Shown piece after piece: positions 38,737 to 47,707 of a stretch of DNA of 64,000 nucleotides. Origin of the DNA: Aestuariimicrobium kwangyangense DSM 21549. GTDB lineage: Bacteria > Actinomycetota > Actinomycetes > Propionibacteriales > Propionibacteriaceae. Under the pieces are notes generated by a model. It was given only the letters and a program-made list of their open reading frames with translations, had not been told where the DNA came from and did not search any database. The DNA lies in assembly GCF_000421525.1 (NCBI RefSeq), contig NZ_ATXE01000001.1:1302001-1366000 (forward strand). The letters run 5' to 3'. The position numbers and the translations under genes were made by a program. The number at the start of each line of letters is the position of its first letter. Position 1 is the first letter of the stretch.

Positions 38737-40434
38737 ATGGGGCAGGCGGGGGCGCTGCTCGAGCACCGGCTGCTGGAGGGAGCCAACCTCTACTTCCCAC
38801 GGCCAGCGGTGAAGCTGACGTTCGACGTGTCAGGACTCGCCGAGTTGCCCGAGGGGAGCGCCCTCAGCCTCGCCCGCGCCGTCGGCATGCGTACCGCGGC
38901 GGTCGGCGCCCCGAACTCGGAACTGCGTTGGTTCACCCTGTCGAGGCTGGTCAGCGCGCTCACCCGCCAGGTGGCCCGGCGCGGGGGAGTCGTCCGGCTC
39001 GCCGTGCGATCCAGGCGCGGTACCCACCCCAACGAGGTGGTCGTCGCCGTGCCGTGGCGCCACACCGGCAAGGTCGACGCCCTGGCCGAGGGCATCTCTG
39101 AGGTGCTGGATGCCGCAGGCTCCCGTCGGCGGACCATTGACGCGGCCCTCGTGCGCGCGGGTGAGCGGTTGCGCGCCGCCGACGAAGGGGGCGAGCCACG
39201 CCTGATCGAGCCGAGCGTGCCGGTGGTCGGGATCACCGGCACCAATGGCAAGACCACCACCAGCCGGATGATTGCCCACGTCGCGATGACGGCCGGGCGA
39301 CACGTAGCCTGGTCGAGCACCGAAGGGGTGCACCACGACGGTCGACTGGTGGTCGACGGTGACTACTCCGGCCCTGGTGGCGCCCGCGAGGTCTTCAAGT
39401 GTTCACCCCTCGACCTGGCGGTCACGGAGACCGCCCGAGGGGGCATCCTCCGGCGCGGGATCGGGGTGCGGCGATTCGACGTCAGCGTGGTCACGAACGT
39501 CACAGCCGACCATCTGGGACTGGAGGGCATCGACACCCTCGACCAGCTCGCCGAGGTCAAGTCGGTGGTGCCCCGCATCACCAAGCCGAAGGGCTGGGCC
39601 GTGCTCAACGGCGACGACCCGCGGGTCTTCGCCATGCGTCATCTCACCGCCGCTCGTCCGTGGATCTTCTCACCCGACCCGAACTCCCCATCGCTGCGCA
39701 CCGCGCTGGACGAGGGGGGCCGGGCCACCACCGTGCTGGACGGTGCGGTCGTCGTCGTCACCCACGGCCGGGTCATGCCGGTGGTCGACCTCGTCGACGT
39801 GCCCATGACGTTGTGCGGTCTGTCGCGAGCCAACGTCGAGAACGCACTGGGGGTGACCAGCGCAGCGATGGCCCTGGGTTTCACTGCTCCCCAGATCGCG
39901 GAAGGACTCACCTCCTTCCTGCCCGAGCAGAACAACCCCGGACGGATGGCCATCTGGCTGTACCGCGACAGGATCTTCGTGATCGACGTGGCGCACAACG
40001 AGGCCGGGTTGCAGGCGCTGCTCGACATCTGCCACGGCCTGCGTGGCCCCGGTGCCGCTCTGGTGGTGAGCCTGTCGATGGCCGGCGACCGGCAACCCGA
40101 TGCCTTCCGCAAACTCGGTGAGATGGCAGGACTGGCCGCCCAGCAGGTGGTCTACACCCGCACCTCCCACTATCTGCGCGGTGCAGACCCCAACCAGTTG
40201 GCCGAATGGGTCGCCGAAGGGCTCGAGCCGACGGGCACCTCGCTGTCGGCACGATTCGACAGCGAGCTCGAGACCCTCGAGTGGGTCATGGGGCACACGG
40301 CCCCCGGTGACGTGATCGGATTCATGTCCCACCAGCAGCGTGACGAGGTGAAGGCGCGCATGGGGGCCGACGGGGGCCATGCGGCCAGCGTCGACGAGAT
40401 CCGCTCCCTCGTCCTCGGTGACGGGTCGTCGTGA
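38737..40434 (+). CDS. Cyanophycin synthetase-like Mur ligase lacking ATP-grasp domain
   Basis: A 565-residue protein with two parts. The N-terminal about 145 residues (LLEGANLYFPRPAVKLTFDV) resemble the N-terminal domain of CphA, and residues from about 150 form a complete Mur ligase: Walker-type GITGTNGKTTTSRMIAH near 164-180, ETARGGILRRGIG, NVTADHLGLEGIDT, and a C-terminal ligase domain with IDVAHNEAGLQALL. The central ATP-grasp domain of cyanophycin synthetase is missing, so it should catalyse only one ligation type. The substrate is unknown. It sits in the fatty acid gene group five bases after fabI, and ends four bases from the stop of the convergent hydrolase gene. Confidence 0.85.
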   Translation: MGQAGALLEHRLLEGANLYFPRPAVKLTFDVSGLAELPEGSALSLARAVGMRTAAVGAPNSELRWFTLSRLVSALTRQVARRGGVVRLAVRSRRGTHPNEVVVAVPWRHTGKVDALAEGISEVLDAAGSRRRTIDAALVRAGERLRAADEGGEPRLIEPSVPVVGITGTNGKTTTSRMIAHVAMTAGRHVAWSSTEGVHHDGRLVVDGDYSGPGGAREVFKCSPLDLAVTETARGGILRRGIGVRRFDVSVVTNVTADHLGLEGIDTLDQLAEVKSVVPRITKPKGWAVLNGDDPRVFAMRHLTAARPWIFSPDPNSPSLRTALDEGGRATTVLDGAVVVVTHGRVMPVVDLVDVPMTLCGLSRANVENALGVTSAAMALGFTAPQIAEGLTSFLPEQNNPGRMAIWLYRDRIFVIDVAHNEAGLQALLDICHGLRGPGAALVVSLSMAGDRQPDAFRKLGEMAGLAAQQVVYTRTSHYLRGADPNQLAEWVAEGLEPTGTSLSARFDSELETLEWVMGHTAPGDVIGFMSHQQRDEVKARMGADGGHAASVDEIRSLVLGDGSS

Positions 40435-40438
40435 CCGG

Positions 40439-41413
40439 TCACCGATCGGTGGCGAGGTCATGGAGCCGAACCGCCTCCGCGATGGCGTCGCTGGTGACCT
40501 GCGAGCAGCTGCGCCCGTCACCCACGATGCGGGCCCCCGAGAGGTAGGACCCTCGCCGGACGTGCTTGAACGGCCCGATCACGACCTGGCGGAGTCGTCC
40601 GTCCTCGGCCGCGCGTCGCCAGGACGACCGTCGCGAGATGCCGCGTCGTCCGGGGAAGACGACCAGGGGCAACCAGCGCGCCTGCCAGTCACGGCTGCCG
40701 ACCAGATGGGTGAGACTGGCGACTCGGTCGATACCGGGGTCGGCGTTGAGCACGCCTCCCAGCGAGATGAGGTGCACCCTCGCCCCGGCCGCGGCCAGGT
40801 ACCACGCGGCTCCTGCGGCGATCTGGGCGCCCCCGCTCCAGCCCAGCAGCACCACCGACGAACCCTCACCGGGACGATGCCCGGCCTCCCGCAGTTGCCT
40901 CCAGATGGTCGTCGCCACGCCGGCCGAGAAGACGGGGCCGTACCGCTCGTCGGCCGAGACCAGCACCTGGAAGACGTTGCGCAGGTTGATCACCAGCGAC
41001 AGCAGCGACACGAGACCCCGTCGGCCCTGCAGTCGGACGAGGAACCGCCAGACGACCGAACTGCGCCGGTCGTCGGTCAGCCCCCGGTTGTCGACGGAGT
41101 AGGGGTAGATGGATGAGACCACGCGCAGGTCGCCGAAGGTCTGCTCGAGACGCTCGAGGATGGGACGTTCTGCCCGGGGCACCAGCCCGTCGTCGTAGCG
41201 GGCTACGCCCGACAGGTAGACCACGTAGCAGCGGGTGCGCGCCCTCGCGGTGGATGGCCGACGGGGCTCGGACAGGGCTGCCGCGACCTCGAGACGCGCC
41301 TGCTGGGTCGCGGTTCGTCCCCGTCTGGACCACCAGACCAGCGACTCCAACGGCGAGACCAACCAGGCGAGCACCGCGAGCGCCGTGATCGCGGCCAGCA
41401 CCTGCCCGATCAC
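40439..41413 (-). CDS. Membrane-anchored alpha/beta hydrolase-like protein
   Basis: A 324-residue protein with an N-terminal transmembrane segment (about 3-28) and a soluble domain containing the nucleophile elbow GWSGG at Ser193 inside VVLLGWSGGAQIAAGAAWYL, typical of alpha/beta hydrolases and lipases. The domain ends with SDAIAEAVRLHDL. No known substrate motif is visible. The GTG start overlaps the stop of the preceding membrane-protein gene (GTGA), so it is the last gene of a coupled three-gene unit with cphA. Confidence 0.7.
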   Translation of the reverse strand: MIGQVLAAITALAVLAWLVSPLESLVWWSRRGRTATQQARLEVAAALSEPRRPSTARARTRCYVVYLSGVARYDDGLVPRAERPILERLEQTFGDLRVVSSIYPYSVDNRGLTDDRRSSVVWRFLVRLQGRRGLVSLLSLVINLRNVFQVLVSADERYGPVFSAGVATTIWRQLREAGHRPGEGSSVVLLGWSGGAQIAAGAAWYLAAAGARVHLISLGGVLNADPGIDRVASLTHLVGSRDWQARWLPLVVFPGRRGISRRSSWRRAAEDGRLRQVVIGPFKHVRRGSYLSGARIVGDGRSCSQVTSDAIAEAVRLHDLATDR

Positions 41414-42135
41414 GGCTGGGTACCCTTCCCCGGCTTCGCCCGAGGGCCATGGGCAAGGGCGAGTTCCTCCGCCGCTGCGGGTGCGGACAGTTCGGCGAAG
41501 ACCTGTTGGGCGCTGAGCAGGCGCCTCGTGCCGGTCAGCCGCCACCAGACCGCCTCCCGGACGACCGCCAGCGGGACGCGGACCACCGCCACCAGCACCT
41601 GACGGGCCAGCCAGGCGACGGTGACCAGCGCCAGTGACCACCACGGGAGTCCCGTGAGATCTGAGACGAGCGACCACATCACCAGGAACTGCCACACGTG
41701 CAGCACCCGCTCGAGCAGGGGACCGATGAACGGTGCGATGGCCACCCAGCTGAACCACAGCGGCGCCAGCGAGACCAGCACCACCTGCACCACCACCGTC
41801 AACGGCGGGGTCCGCACCGGCGAGACCAGCACCATCGCCCACAGCAGCAGACCCTGCACGGCGTGCGTCAGGATGGTCTGTACCCCCGACAGCAGGCCGG
41901 CCACGACCACACCGACGCCGCGGATGTTGTTGATCACCACGAGCCCGATGTCGCCGACCATTCCGGCGAGGGCCGCGACCAGGGGGATGGTGACGACCAC
42001 TGACCAGGCCAGGGCGCCCGGGTTGCTGTCGAGCACCCCCGGTACCGTCAGCGAAGGGGAGCCGATCGGGTCGAGGCCGACCAAGTCTGCCCACGTGTGC
42101 AGGAGCAGCCGCCCCCACTGACCGAGGATGCTCAC
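41410..42135 (-). CDS. Integral membrane protein in the cphA operon
   Basis: A 241-residue protein with about five hydrophobic segments: SVVVTIPLVAALAGMV, then VVVAGLLSGVQTILT, LLLWAMVLV, VVQVVLVSLAPLWFSWVAI and LVTVAWLARQVLVAVV. The C-terminal 40 residues are hydrophilic and charged. I do not recognise the family. It starts with a GTG overlapping the cphA stop (GTGA) and overlaps the hydrolase gene at its other end, so all three are translationally coupled and probably work together, perhaps at the cell membrane (inference). Confidence 0.65.
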   Translation of the reverse strand: MSILGQWGRLLLHTWADLVGLDPIGSPSLTVPGVLDSNPGALAWSVVVTIPLVAALAGMVGDIGLVVINNIRGVGVVVAGLLSGVQTILTHAVQGLLLWAMVLVSPVRTPPLTVVVQVVLVSLAPLWFSWVAIAPFIGPLLERVLHVWQFLVMWSLVSDLTGLPWWSLALVTVAWLARQVLVAVVRVPLAVVREAVWWRLTGTRRLLSAQQVFAELSAPAAAEELALAHGPRAKPGKGTQP

Positions 42136-44873
42136 CCGTGGGGCGACTCGTGGTCGCTGGGGGTGGCCCGGTGTCCTTGGTTCTCGAGTTCCGCCATCAC
42201 CCGGGCATGGGAGTCGGAGCAGATGACGACCAGGTCGCCCGGGGAGCTGAGGGACATCACGTGGCGGGTGGCCTCGAGTTCGTCGAGCACGACCTCCACC
42301 CGCTGACAGCGGGCACCCTTGGCCATGGCCTCTTCCACCCCCTCGACCGTCAGACGGGCGGTCTCACCCACCTGCCGGCCCCGGGTGCGGGCATCCTCGC
42401 GGACGACGACGTGGTCGAAGTGCCGGGCAGCCACTCGTCCCAGTTCGGCGATGTCGTCGTCGCGTCGGTCGCCTGCTGTGGCGATCACCCCGATGCGGTG
42501 CATGGGTCGTCCGGTCGTCTGTTCCGACTCCGCGGCAGTGCGGTCGACGAAGTCGCCCAGCATCACCATGCCCGGTGCGTTGTGGCAGTAGTCGATGATG
42601 ACGGTCCGACCGTCCACGGTCACCTCGTTGAGCCGACCGGGGGCCAGGTAGTAGCTGGTCGAGAACGTGCGCAGCCCTTGGCGGATGTCGTGCAGGGAGG
42701 CCCCCGACGAGTACGCGGCGGCGGCCGCGGCCATGGCGTTCTGCACGTTCATCACGGCTCGCCCCCCGAAGGTCGAGGGCATCAGGTGGGTCCAGGCGAT
42801 CTGCATCGAGCGGCGCCCGTCGCGCAGCATGATCCGGTCTCCCATCTCGGAGGAGTCGAGGACGACCGCCCGCCCGCCCCGACGGCAGTGGTCCTCGACC
42901 ATGTCTCGCGAGGCCTCGCCCGGCTGGCGCATGCTGAACCAGACGACCCGTCCCGAACAGGCACGCCGCATGCCGGCCACGTTCGGGTCGTCGGCGTTGA
43001 GCACGGCGTAGCCGTGTCGGGGCACGGCCTCGACCACCACCTGCTTGACCGCCGCCAACTGCGCCAGGGTGTTGATCCCCCGGATGCCCAGGTGGTCGGG
43101 AGTGACGTTGAGCACAACGGCGACGTCGTTGTAGTCGTAGCCCAGCCCCTCACGCAGGATGCCCCCGCGCGCGACCTCGAGCACGGCGAAGTCGACCCGC
43201 GGGTTCTGCAGCACCATCCGGGCCGAGCGTGGTCCGGAGGCGTCGGCCCTGATCACCAGGCGTTCGTCGATGACCACACCATCGGTCGAGGTCATGCCGA
43301 CCTTGCGACCGATCCCCTTGAAGATGTGGGCGATCATGCGGCTGGTGGTGGTCTTGCCGTTGGTGCCGGTGACCGCGACGATCGGGATCCGGCTCGGAGT
43401 GCCCGCCGGGAACAGCATGTCGATCACGGGCTTGGCGATGTACTGAGGGTCACCGATGGTCGGGTGCGTGTGCATCCGGAACCCCGGCGCGGCGTTGACC
43501 TCGCAGATGCCACCCCCGGTCTCACGCACGGGCTGGGTGATGTCGGGGCAGATGAAGTCGATGCCGGCGATGTCCAGGCCGATGATGCGGGCGGCTTCCT
43601 CGGCGATCTCGATGTTCTCGGGGTGTGCCTCGAAGGTGCGGTCGATGGAGATCCCACCGGTCGACATGTTGCCGGTCAGGGTCAGTTGCACCACCCGGCC
43701 GGGCTCGGGTACGTCATCCATGCCCATGCCCTGACCAGCAACCAGGTCGACGGCATCCTGGTCGATCCGGATGCGGGTGAGCACCTTCTCATGGCCCACA
43801 CCTCGCCTTGGATCGGCGTTGGTCTGCTCGACCAGTTCGGTGATCGTGTGTCGTCCGTCGCCGACCACGTGGGCGGGAACACGCTCGGCGATGGCGGCGA
43901 TCTGGCCGCCGATCACCAGACAGCGGTAGTCGCGGCCCGTGATGAAGCTCTCGACGATCATCACCCCACGCTTCGACTCGGCCCGTGATGCCTCCCAGAC
44001 GTCGGCGATCGCCTGTTCGTCGGCGAGGTTGAGCTTCACCCCTCGTCCGTGGTTGCCGTCGAGGGGTTTGATGACCACGGGGTAGCCGATGCGGCGGGCC
44101 TCCCGCTGGGCCTCGGCCAGGGTGCGCACGGACGCGGATCGGGGCACGGGCAGACCGGCGTTGCCCAGCAGTTCGAGGGTGAGGTTCTTGTTGGAGGCGA
44201 TGTCGACGGCGATGTTCGAGGTGCGCGAGGTCATGGTGGCGCGGATGCGCTGCTGGTGCACTCCCTGGCCCAACTGGATGAGGCTGGCGGAGTTCAGCCG
44301 CTGCCAGGGGATGTCACGGCTGACGGCCTCGTCGACGATGGCCTGGGTCGAGGGGCCCAGGGCGTACCGCTCGGCGGTGCGGGCCAGGGAATCGATCTCG
44401 GTGCCGAGATCGAAGCCGGGTTCGGCGCTGACCAGGTGGTTGACGAGTCGGACTGCGAGTTCGCCGGCGGCCAGGCCCACGAACTCGTCCTGGTAGGCGT
44501 AGATCACGTTGTACTTGCCCGGTTCCCCCTTCACCGACCGGGTCTTGCCGCGGCGCGCGTCATGCCCGACCTGGGTCTGCAGTTCGATGGCCACGTGCTC
44601 GGTCACGTGCCCCAGCCAGGTGCCCTCGTGCAGGCGCTCCACGAATCCGCCCTTGCGGCCGCGTGAACAGTGGTGGTTCCACAGGCCCGGCAGCATCGCG
44701 TACAGGGTGTCTGCGAAACCGGGAAGGGTGTCGGTGGGGAACTGCTCCAGCACCCCGAGGTCGACGACCAGTTGAACCACCTTGCGGTAGTGCCAGACGT
44801 TGGGTCCCCGGAAGACTCGGGACGACTCGATCCGCAACTCCGGTGCCGGCACGGTGGTGGTGGTCTCGCTCAT
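42132..44873 (-). CDS. cphA: Cyanophycin synthetase
   Basis: Polymerises aspartate and arginine into cyanophycin, a nitrogen and carbon reserve, using ATP. The 913-residue protein has the CphA N-terminal domain (RVFRGPNVWHYRKVVQLVVDLG), the ATP-grasp domain (about 215-475, with GYPVVIKPLDGNHGRGVKLNL and EVNAAPGFRMHTHP) and the Mur ligase-like C-terminal part (VTGTNGKTTTSRMIAH near 500, NVTPDHLGIRGINT, IDYCHNAPGMVML). Both catalytic halves are intact. The start could be ATG 44882 or 44873; I prefer 44873, nine bases after GGAAAG. cphB is 55 bases upstream, and two coupled genes follow. Confidence 0.93.
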   Translation of the reverse strand: MSETTTTVPAPELRIESSRVFRGPNVWHYRKVVQLVVDLGVLEQFPTDTLPGFADTLYAMLPGLWNHHCSRGRKGGFVERLHEGTWLGHVTEHVAIELQTQVGHDARRGKTRSVKGEPGKYNVIYAYQDEFVGLAAGELAVRLVNHLVSAEPGFDLGTEIDSLARTAERYALGPSTQAIVDEAVSRDIPWQRLNSASLIQLGQGVHQQRIRATMTSRTSNIAVDIASNKNLTLELLGNAGLPVPRSASVRTLAEAQREARRIGYPVVIKPLDGNHGRGVKLNLADEQAIADVWEASRAESKRGVMIVESFITGRDYRCLVIGGQIAAIAERVPAHVVGDGRHTITELVEQTNADPRRGVGHEKVLTRIRIDQDAVDLVAGQGMGMDDVPEPGRVVQLTLTGNMSTGGISIDRTFEAHPENIEIAEEAARIIGLDIAGIDFICPDITQPVRETGGGICEVNAAPGFRMHTHPTIGDPQYIAKPVIDMLFPAGTPSRIPIVAVTGTNGKTTTSRMIAHIFKGIGRKVGMTSTDGVVIDERLVIRADASGPRSARMVLQNPRVDFAVLEVARGGILREGLGYDYNDVAVVLNVTPDHLGIRGINTLAQLAAVKQVVVEAVPRHGYAVLNADDPNVAGMRRACSGRVVWFSMRQPGEASRDMVEDHCRRGGRAVVLDSSEMGDRIMLRDGRRSMQIAWTHLMPSTFGGRAVMNVQNAMAAAAAAYSSGASLHDIRQGLRTFSTSYYLAPGRLNEVTVDGRTVIIDYCHNAPGMVMLGDFVDRTAAESEQTTGRPMHRIGVIATAGDRRDDDIAELGRVAARHFDHVVVREDARTRGRQVGETARLTVEGVEEAMAKGARCQRVEVVLDELEATRHVMSLSSPGDLVVICSDSHARVMAELENQGHRATPSDHESPHG

Positions 44874-44928
44874 GGGCTGCATCTTTCCACGACTGTTCCC
44901 GGCGGGGGCGCGCTGGTGGTCGGCGCCC

Positions 44929-45870
44929 TCAGCTCGCCTCGGCGCTGGGACGACGGCGCGACTTGCGCTTCTCGTAACCGAAGGTGTCAGCCCCCTCGGA
45001 CGCGATGTCGCGGGCCAGTTGGCGCAATGACTCGGCTGCGGCGGTGATCTCGCGCTTCTCGCTCAGGGGCACCTTGGGGATGTGGGGACGGTAGGTGCGC
45101 GAGGCCATGTGGAACTGTTGACCGGCGGGGAGCACGTGCATGGTGACTCCCGAGACCAACAGCGGTTGGGTCTGCTGCGCTGTGGGGGCGTCCGAGATGG
45201 CATGGGACCCGTCGACGATGGTCACCGCGCCGCGGCCGACGACGGTCATCAGGCCGTCGTCGGTGAACACCGCGGCCGTGTCCTCATCGACCCCCAGGCC
45301 GAGCAGCGAGGGTGACTGGGCCACGAGGGCCAGCAGGCGCCCGTAACGATTGCGCTGGGCGAAGTGCTGGTCGAGGATCACTCCGGGCACGAGTCCCAGT
45401 CCGCCGGCCATCTGGCCCATGCGTTGCTTCGGGGTGGGTCCGGCCGCTCCGAAGGCGATCATGTGTTCCGCCAGGATCGAGCACCCGGCCGAGGTGCCAC
45501 CGACGACTGCGCCTCGTTCGTGGGCTCTCAGGATGGCTTGGCCGACGGGGGTACCGGTGATCACGGCCGTGAGCTTCAGTTGGTTGCCCCCGGTCATGAA
45601 CACGCCGGTGGCGCGGTCGATGCGTTCCACGAGGGCCGGGTCATCCGACTCGAGGCGGGTCTGTGGCCTGACCTCGAGCACTTCCTGTGCCCCCAGTGAG
45701 GTGAAGGCCGCGTCGTAGACGTCCATCACCTCGGGGCCGAGGGAGGAGGCGGTGGGGATGACGACGATCCGCGCGTTGGCACCCCCGGCAGCCTTCAGGA
45801 ACGCTCGCAGCACGGTGCGGCGACTGAGTTTGGCCTCGGCGCCGCCGATGGCGAAGATCGGTCCCGACAT
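44929..45870 (-). CDS. cphB: Cyanophycinase
   Basis: A serine-type exopeptidase of the peptidase S51 family that degrades cyanophycin to beta-Asp-Arg dipeptides. The 313-residue protein has the nucleophile Ser127 in GGTSAGCSILAE, preceded by GVFMTGGNQLKL and followed by LGLVPGVILDQHFAQRNRYGRLL with the catalytic His region. ATG 45870 is seven bases after TAGGGT and overlaps a possible AGGGTGGA ribosome-binding site. It precedes cphA in the same direction, the classic cphB-cphA pair. Confidence 0.93.
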   Translation of the reverse strand: MSGPIFAIGGAEAKLSRRTVLRAFLKAAGGANARIVVIPTASSLGPEVMDVYDAAFTSLGAQEVLEVRPQTRLESDDPALVERIDRATGVFMTGGNQLKLTAVITGTPVGQAILRAHERGAVVGGTSAGCSILAEHMIAFGAAGPTPKQRMGQMAGGLGLVPGVILDQHFAQRNRYGRLLALVAQSPSLLGLGVDEDTAAVFTDDGLMTVVGRGAVTIVDGSHAISDAPTAQQTQPLLVSGVTMHVLPAGQQFHMASRTYRPHIPKVPLSEKREITAAAESLRQLARDIASEGADTFGYEKRKSRRRPSAEAS

Positions 45871-45877
45871 GCGTTCC

Positions 45878-45883
45878 ACCCTA
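45878..45883 (-). promoter_or_regulatory. -10 element of the cphB-cphA operon
   Basis: TAGGGT on the minus strand, seven bases before the ATG at 45870. It would drive the whole cphB-cphA-membrane protein-hydrolase unit. AGGGTGGA could alternatively be a Shine-Dalgarno sequence. Confidence 0.45.
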
Positions 45884-46065
45884 ACGGGTGGGCGATGGTG
45901 CGGCGGTGTGGCGCATGGGCGCAGTGGCAACTTCATCCCGTGGCGCTTCCGACCACCGTCGGCCATTGCTGGCGATCCGAAACCGTGCGAGCGCCCCCGA
46001 TGTTGCTCGCGCCAGGCAAGTTCTCCAGCCCTGCAACGGTTGTGGATCGCTGATCGGGAGGCTCC
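45884..46065. other. Gap upstream of cphB without an identified gene
   Basis: This non-coding stretch between cphB and the next gene on the same strand holds a GCGAGC / GCTCGC inverted pair near 45988-46011 that could form a 12-base-loop stem. I found no tRNA, riboswitch or other recognised element. Confidence 0.3.
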
Positions 46066-46869
46066 TCAGCGCATGGCGTGGGTGGGCCAGCTCACGCAGG
46101 CCTGCACGACGTCGTGGCAGACGTCGACCAAGGAGCCGAGTTCGCGCTCCCGGGTGAGCACCCCGTGGGAGTGCAGCACCTCGTCCGGGCTGGACAGGGC
46201 GGCGCGACAGGCGTCGAGCACCACCAGGGCGCGATCAAGCAGCACCTGCGACGAGTCGGGATAGGCCGGGCCGAGCCGCACGGTGCTGGTCGAGGAGGGT
46301 CTGGTGCCCCCGCTCACCCCGAGGGACTGCAGTCGCTCGGCGGCCGCCATCAACGCCGTGGTGAGGGAGCGGGAGGCCTCCGAGGGCGTCAGTTCGACGA
46401 GCGGACGATCCGCCCGCCACAGCCGCCACTGCACCGCTTCGGTCTCGGGGAAGCCCAGCAGGTGCGGGAGCCAGGCCGCGCCTCCTGCGTGGGGCACCAC
46501 CACCGCCGCCGTCAGGTCGTCGTCCCCCGTTGCTGCCAGGAGGGCGGCCTCGGTCAGCGGCCGCGGGCCCCTCAGGCCGCCGGATCGTCCGTGGCGGGGG
46601 AGGGCCACCGCCCAACTGGCACCCTCACCGGCCTCACGCACGGCTCTGGTGAGCGCCACCCGCACGGTGCTGGCGGGTTCGCCGAGACCCAGCACGTCGT
46701 CGGGGTCGGTGACGTGCATGACCAGCCCGTTGCGGAGCAGCGCGTGCTCGACCTCGGGCACGTTCGCCACCTGCGCTGACGCCGAGTTGAGCCCCGCCGC
46801 CAGTCGCAGCGCCTCGATCAACAAGGCTCCTCCATCGCCATGGCCGCAAGGGTAGTGCGTGGTCGTCAT
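46066..46869 (-). CDS. Conserved-looking protein of unknown function
   Basis: A 267-residue protein I do not recognise. It begins MTTTHYPCGHGDGGALLIEAL. It is mostly alpha/beta in character, with HVTDPDDVLGLGEPAS, VVVPHAGGAAWLPHLLGFPETEAV, then WRLWRADRP, and a helical C-terminal half. It has no signal peptide or membrane segment. The N-terminal Cys-Gly-His-Gly-Asp cluster might bind a metal or substrate, but that is speculation. It is divergent from the ABC ATPase gene with 31 bases between starts, and an ACCCG-CGCT-CGGGT palindrome lies there. Confidence 0.65.
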   Translation of the reverse strand: MTTTHYPCGHGDGGALLIEALRLAAGLNSASAQVANVPEVEHALLRNGLVMHVTDPDDVLGLGEPASTVRVALTRAVREAGEGASWAVALPRHGRSGGLRGPRPLTEAALLAATGDDDLTAAVVVPHAGGAAWLPHLLGFPETEAVQWRLWRADRPLVELTPSEASRSLTTALMAAAERLQSLGVSGGTRPSSTSTVRLGPAYPDSSQVLLDRALVVLDACRAALSSPDEVLHSHGVLTRERELGSLVDVCHDVVQACVSWPTHAMR

Positions 46870-46887
46870 GGGGCACCCGCGCTCGGG

Positions 46888-46893
46888 TAGGTT
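46888..46893 (+). promoter_or_regulatory. -10 element for leaderless ABC ATPase-nfeD mRNA
   Basis: TAGGTT, seven bases before the ATG at 46901. The intervening GGAGG is too close to the ATG to act as a Shine-Dalgarno sequence. Confidence 0.55.
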
Positions 46894-46900
46894 GGAGGGT

Positions 46901-47704
46901 ATGAGCGTGGTCGTGGAACTGGACGGTGTCGGTGTCGTGCGTGGCAGGGCGACCTTGCTCGACGACATCAACTGGACGGTCCGCGAGGGTGAGCGCTGGG
47001 TCATCATCGGCCCCAACGGGGCCGGCAAGACCACGCTGTTGCAGATCCTCGCAGCGCAGATGTTCCCCTCCCGGGGGTTGGTGGGGCTGCTGGGAGAGGT
47101 GATGGGCACCGTCGACGTCTTCGAGGTGCGTCCCCGCATCGGCATGACCTCCGCTGCGCTGGCCGACCGCGTGCCCCGCGGCGAGGCCGTCGACAATGTC
47201 GTGATGAGCGCCTCCTATGCGGTGCTCGGTCGCTGGGTCGAGGAGTACGACCCGCTCGATGTCGAGCGCGCCGGTGACCTGATGAGGCAGATGCGGGTCG
47301 ACCACCTCGTCGACCGCACCTTCGGCACCTTGTCGGAGGGCGAGCGCAAGCGCGTGCTGTTGGCGCGCGCCCTGATGACCGATCCCGAATTGCTGCTTCT
47401 GGACGAGCCTGCCGCGGGTCTCGACGTCGCCGGCCGCGAGTCGCTGGTCGGCACCCTGTCGGAGATCTGCACCGATCCCTACGCTCCTGCGACGGTGTTG
47501 GTGACCCATCACGTCGAGGAGATTCCCGAGGGGATCAGTCACGCGCTGCTGCTCAAGCAGGGACGGGTGGTGGCGGCCGGTCCGATCGACGAGGTGCTGA
47601 CCTCCGAGACGATGACCCAGACCTTCGACCTTCCCCTCACGGTGGCCGTCGACCATGGGCGCTGGACGGCCCGCGCGGTGCGCCAGGGTCAGCGGGTTGG
47701 GTGA
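46901..47704 (+). CDS. ABC-type ATP-binding protein without a permease partner
   Basis: A 267-residue single-cassette ATPase: Walker A IIGPNGAGKTTLLQIL, Q-loop region SAALADRVPRGEAVDN, signature LSEGERKRVLLARALM (with SEGE in place of SGGQ), Walker B LLLLDEPAAGLDV and VTHHVEEIPEG. No transmembrane partner lies next to it. It resembles ModF/YhaQ-like soluble ATPases. It is followed, after three bases, by nfeD and then an SPFH gene, so a membrane-linked role is possible. Confidence 0.88.
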   Translation: MSVVVELDGVGVVRGRATLLDDINWTVREGERWVIIGPNGAGKTTLLQILAAQMFPSRGLVGLLGEVMGTVDVFEVRPRIGMTSAALADRVPRGEAVDNVVMSASYAVLGRWVEEYDPLDVERAGDLMRQMRVDHLVDRTFGTLSEGERKRVLLARALMTDPELLLLDEPAAGLDVAGRESLVGTLSEICTDPYAPATVLVTHHVEEIPEGISHALLLKQGRVVAAGPIDEVLTSETMTQTFDLPLTVAVDHGRWTARAVRQGQRVG

Positions 47705-47707
47705 GCC

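Noticed and set aside
42138-43988. 616-codon open frame opposite cphA
   Set aside because: Same shadow effect; composition is unlike a folded protein and cphA motifs lie on the other strand.
45884-46065. Possible small RNA or tRNA before cphB
   Set aside because: No cloverleaf, T-loop sequence or terminator could be identified.
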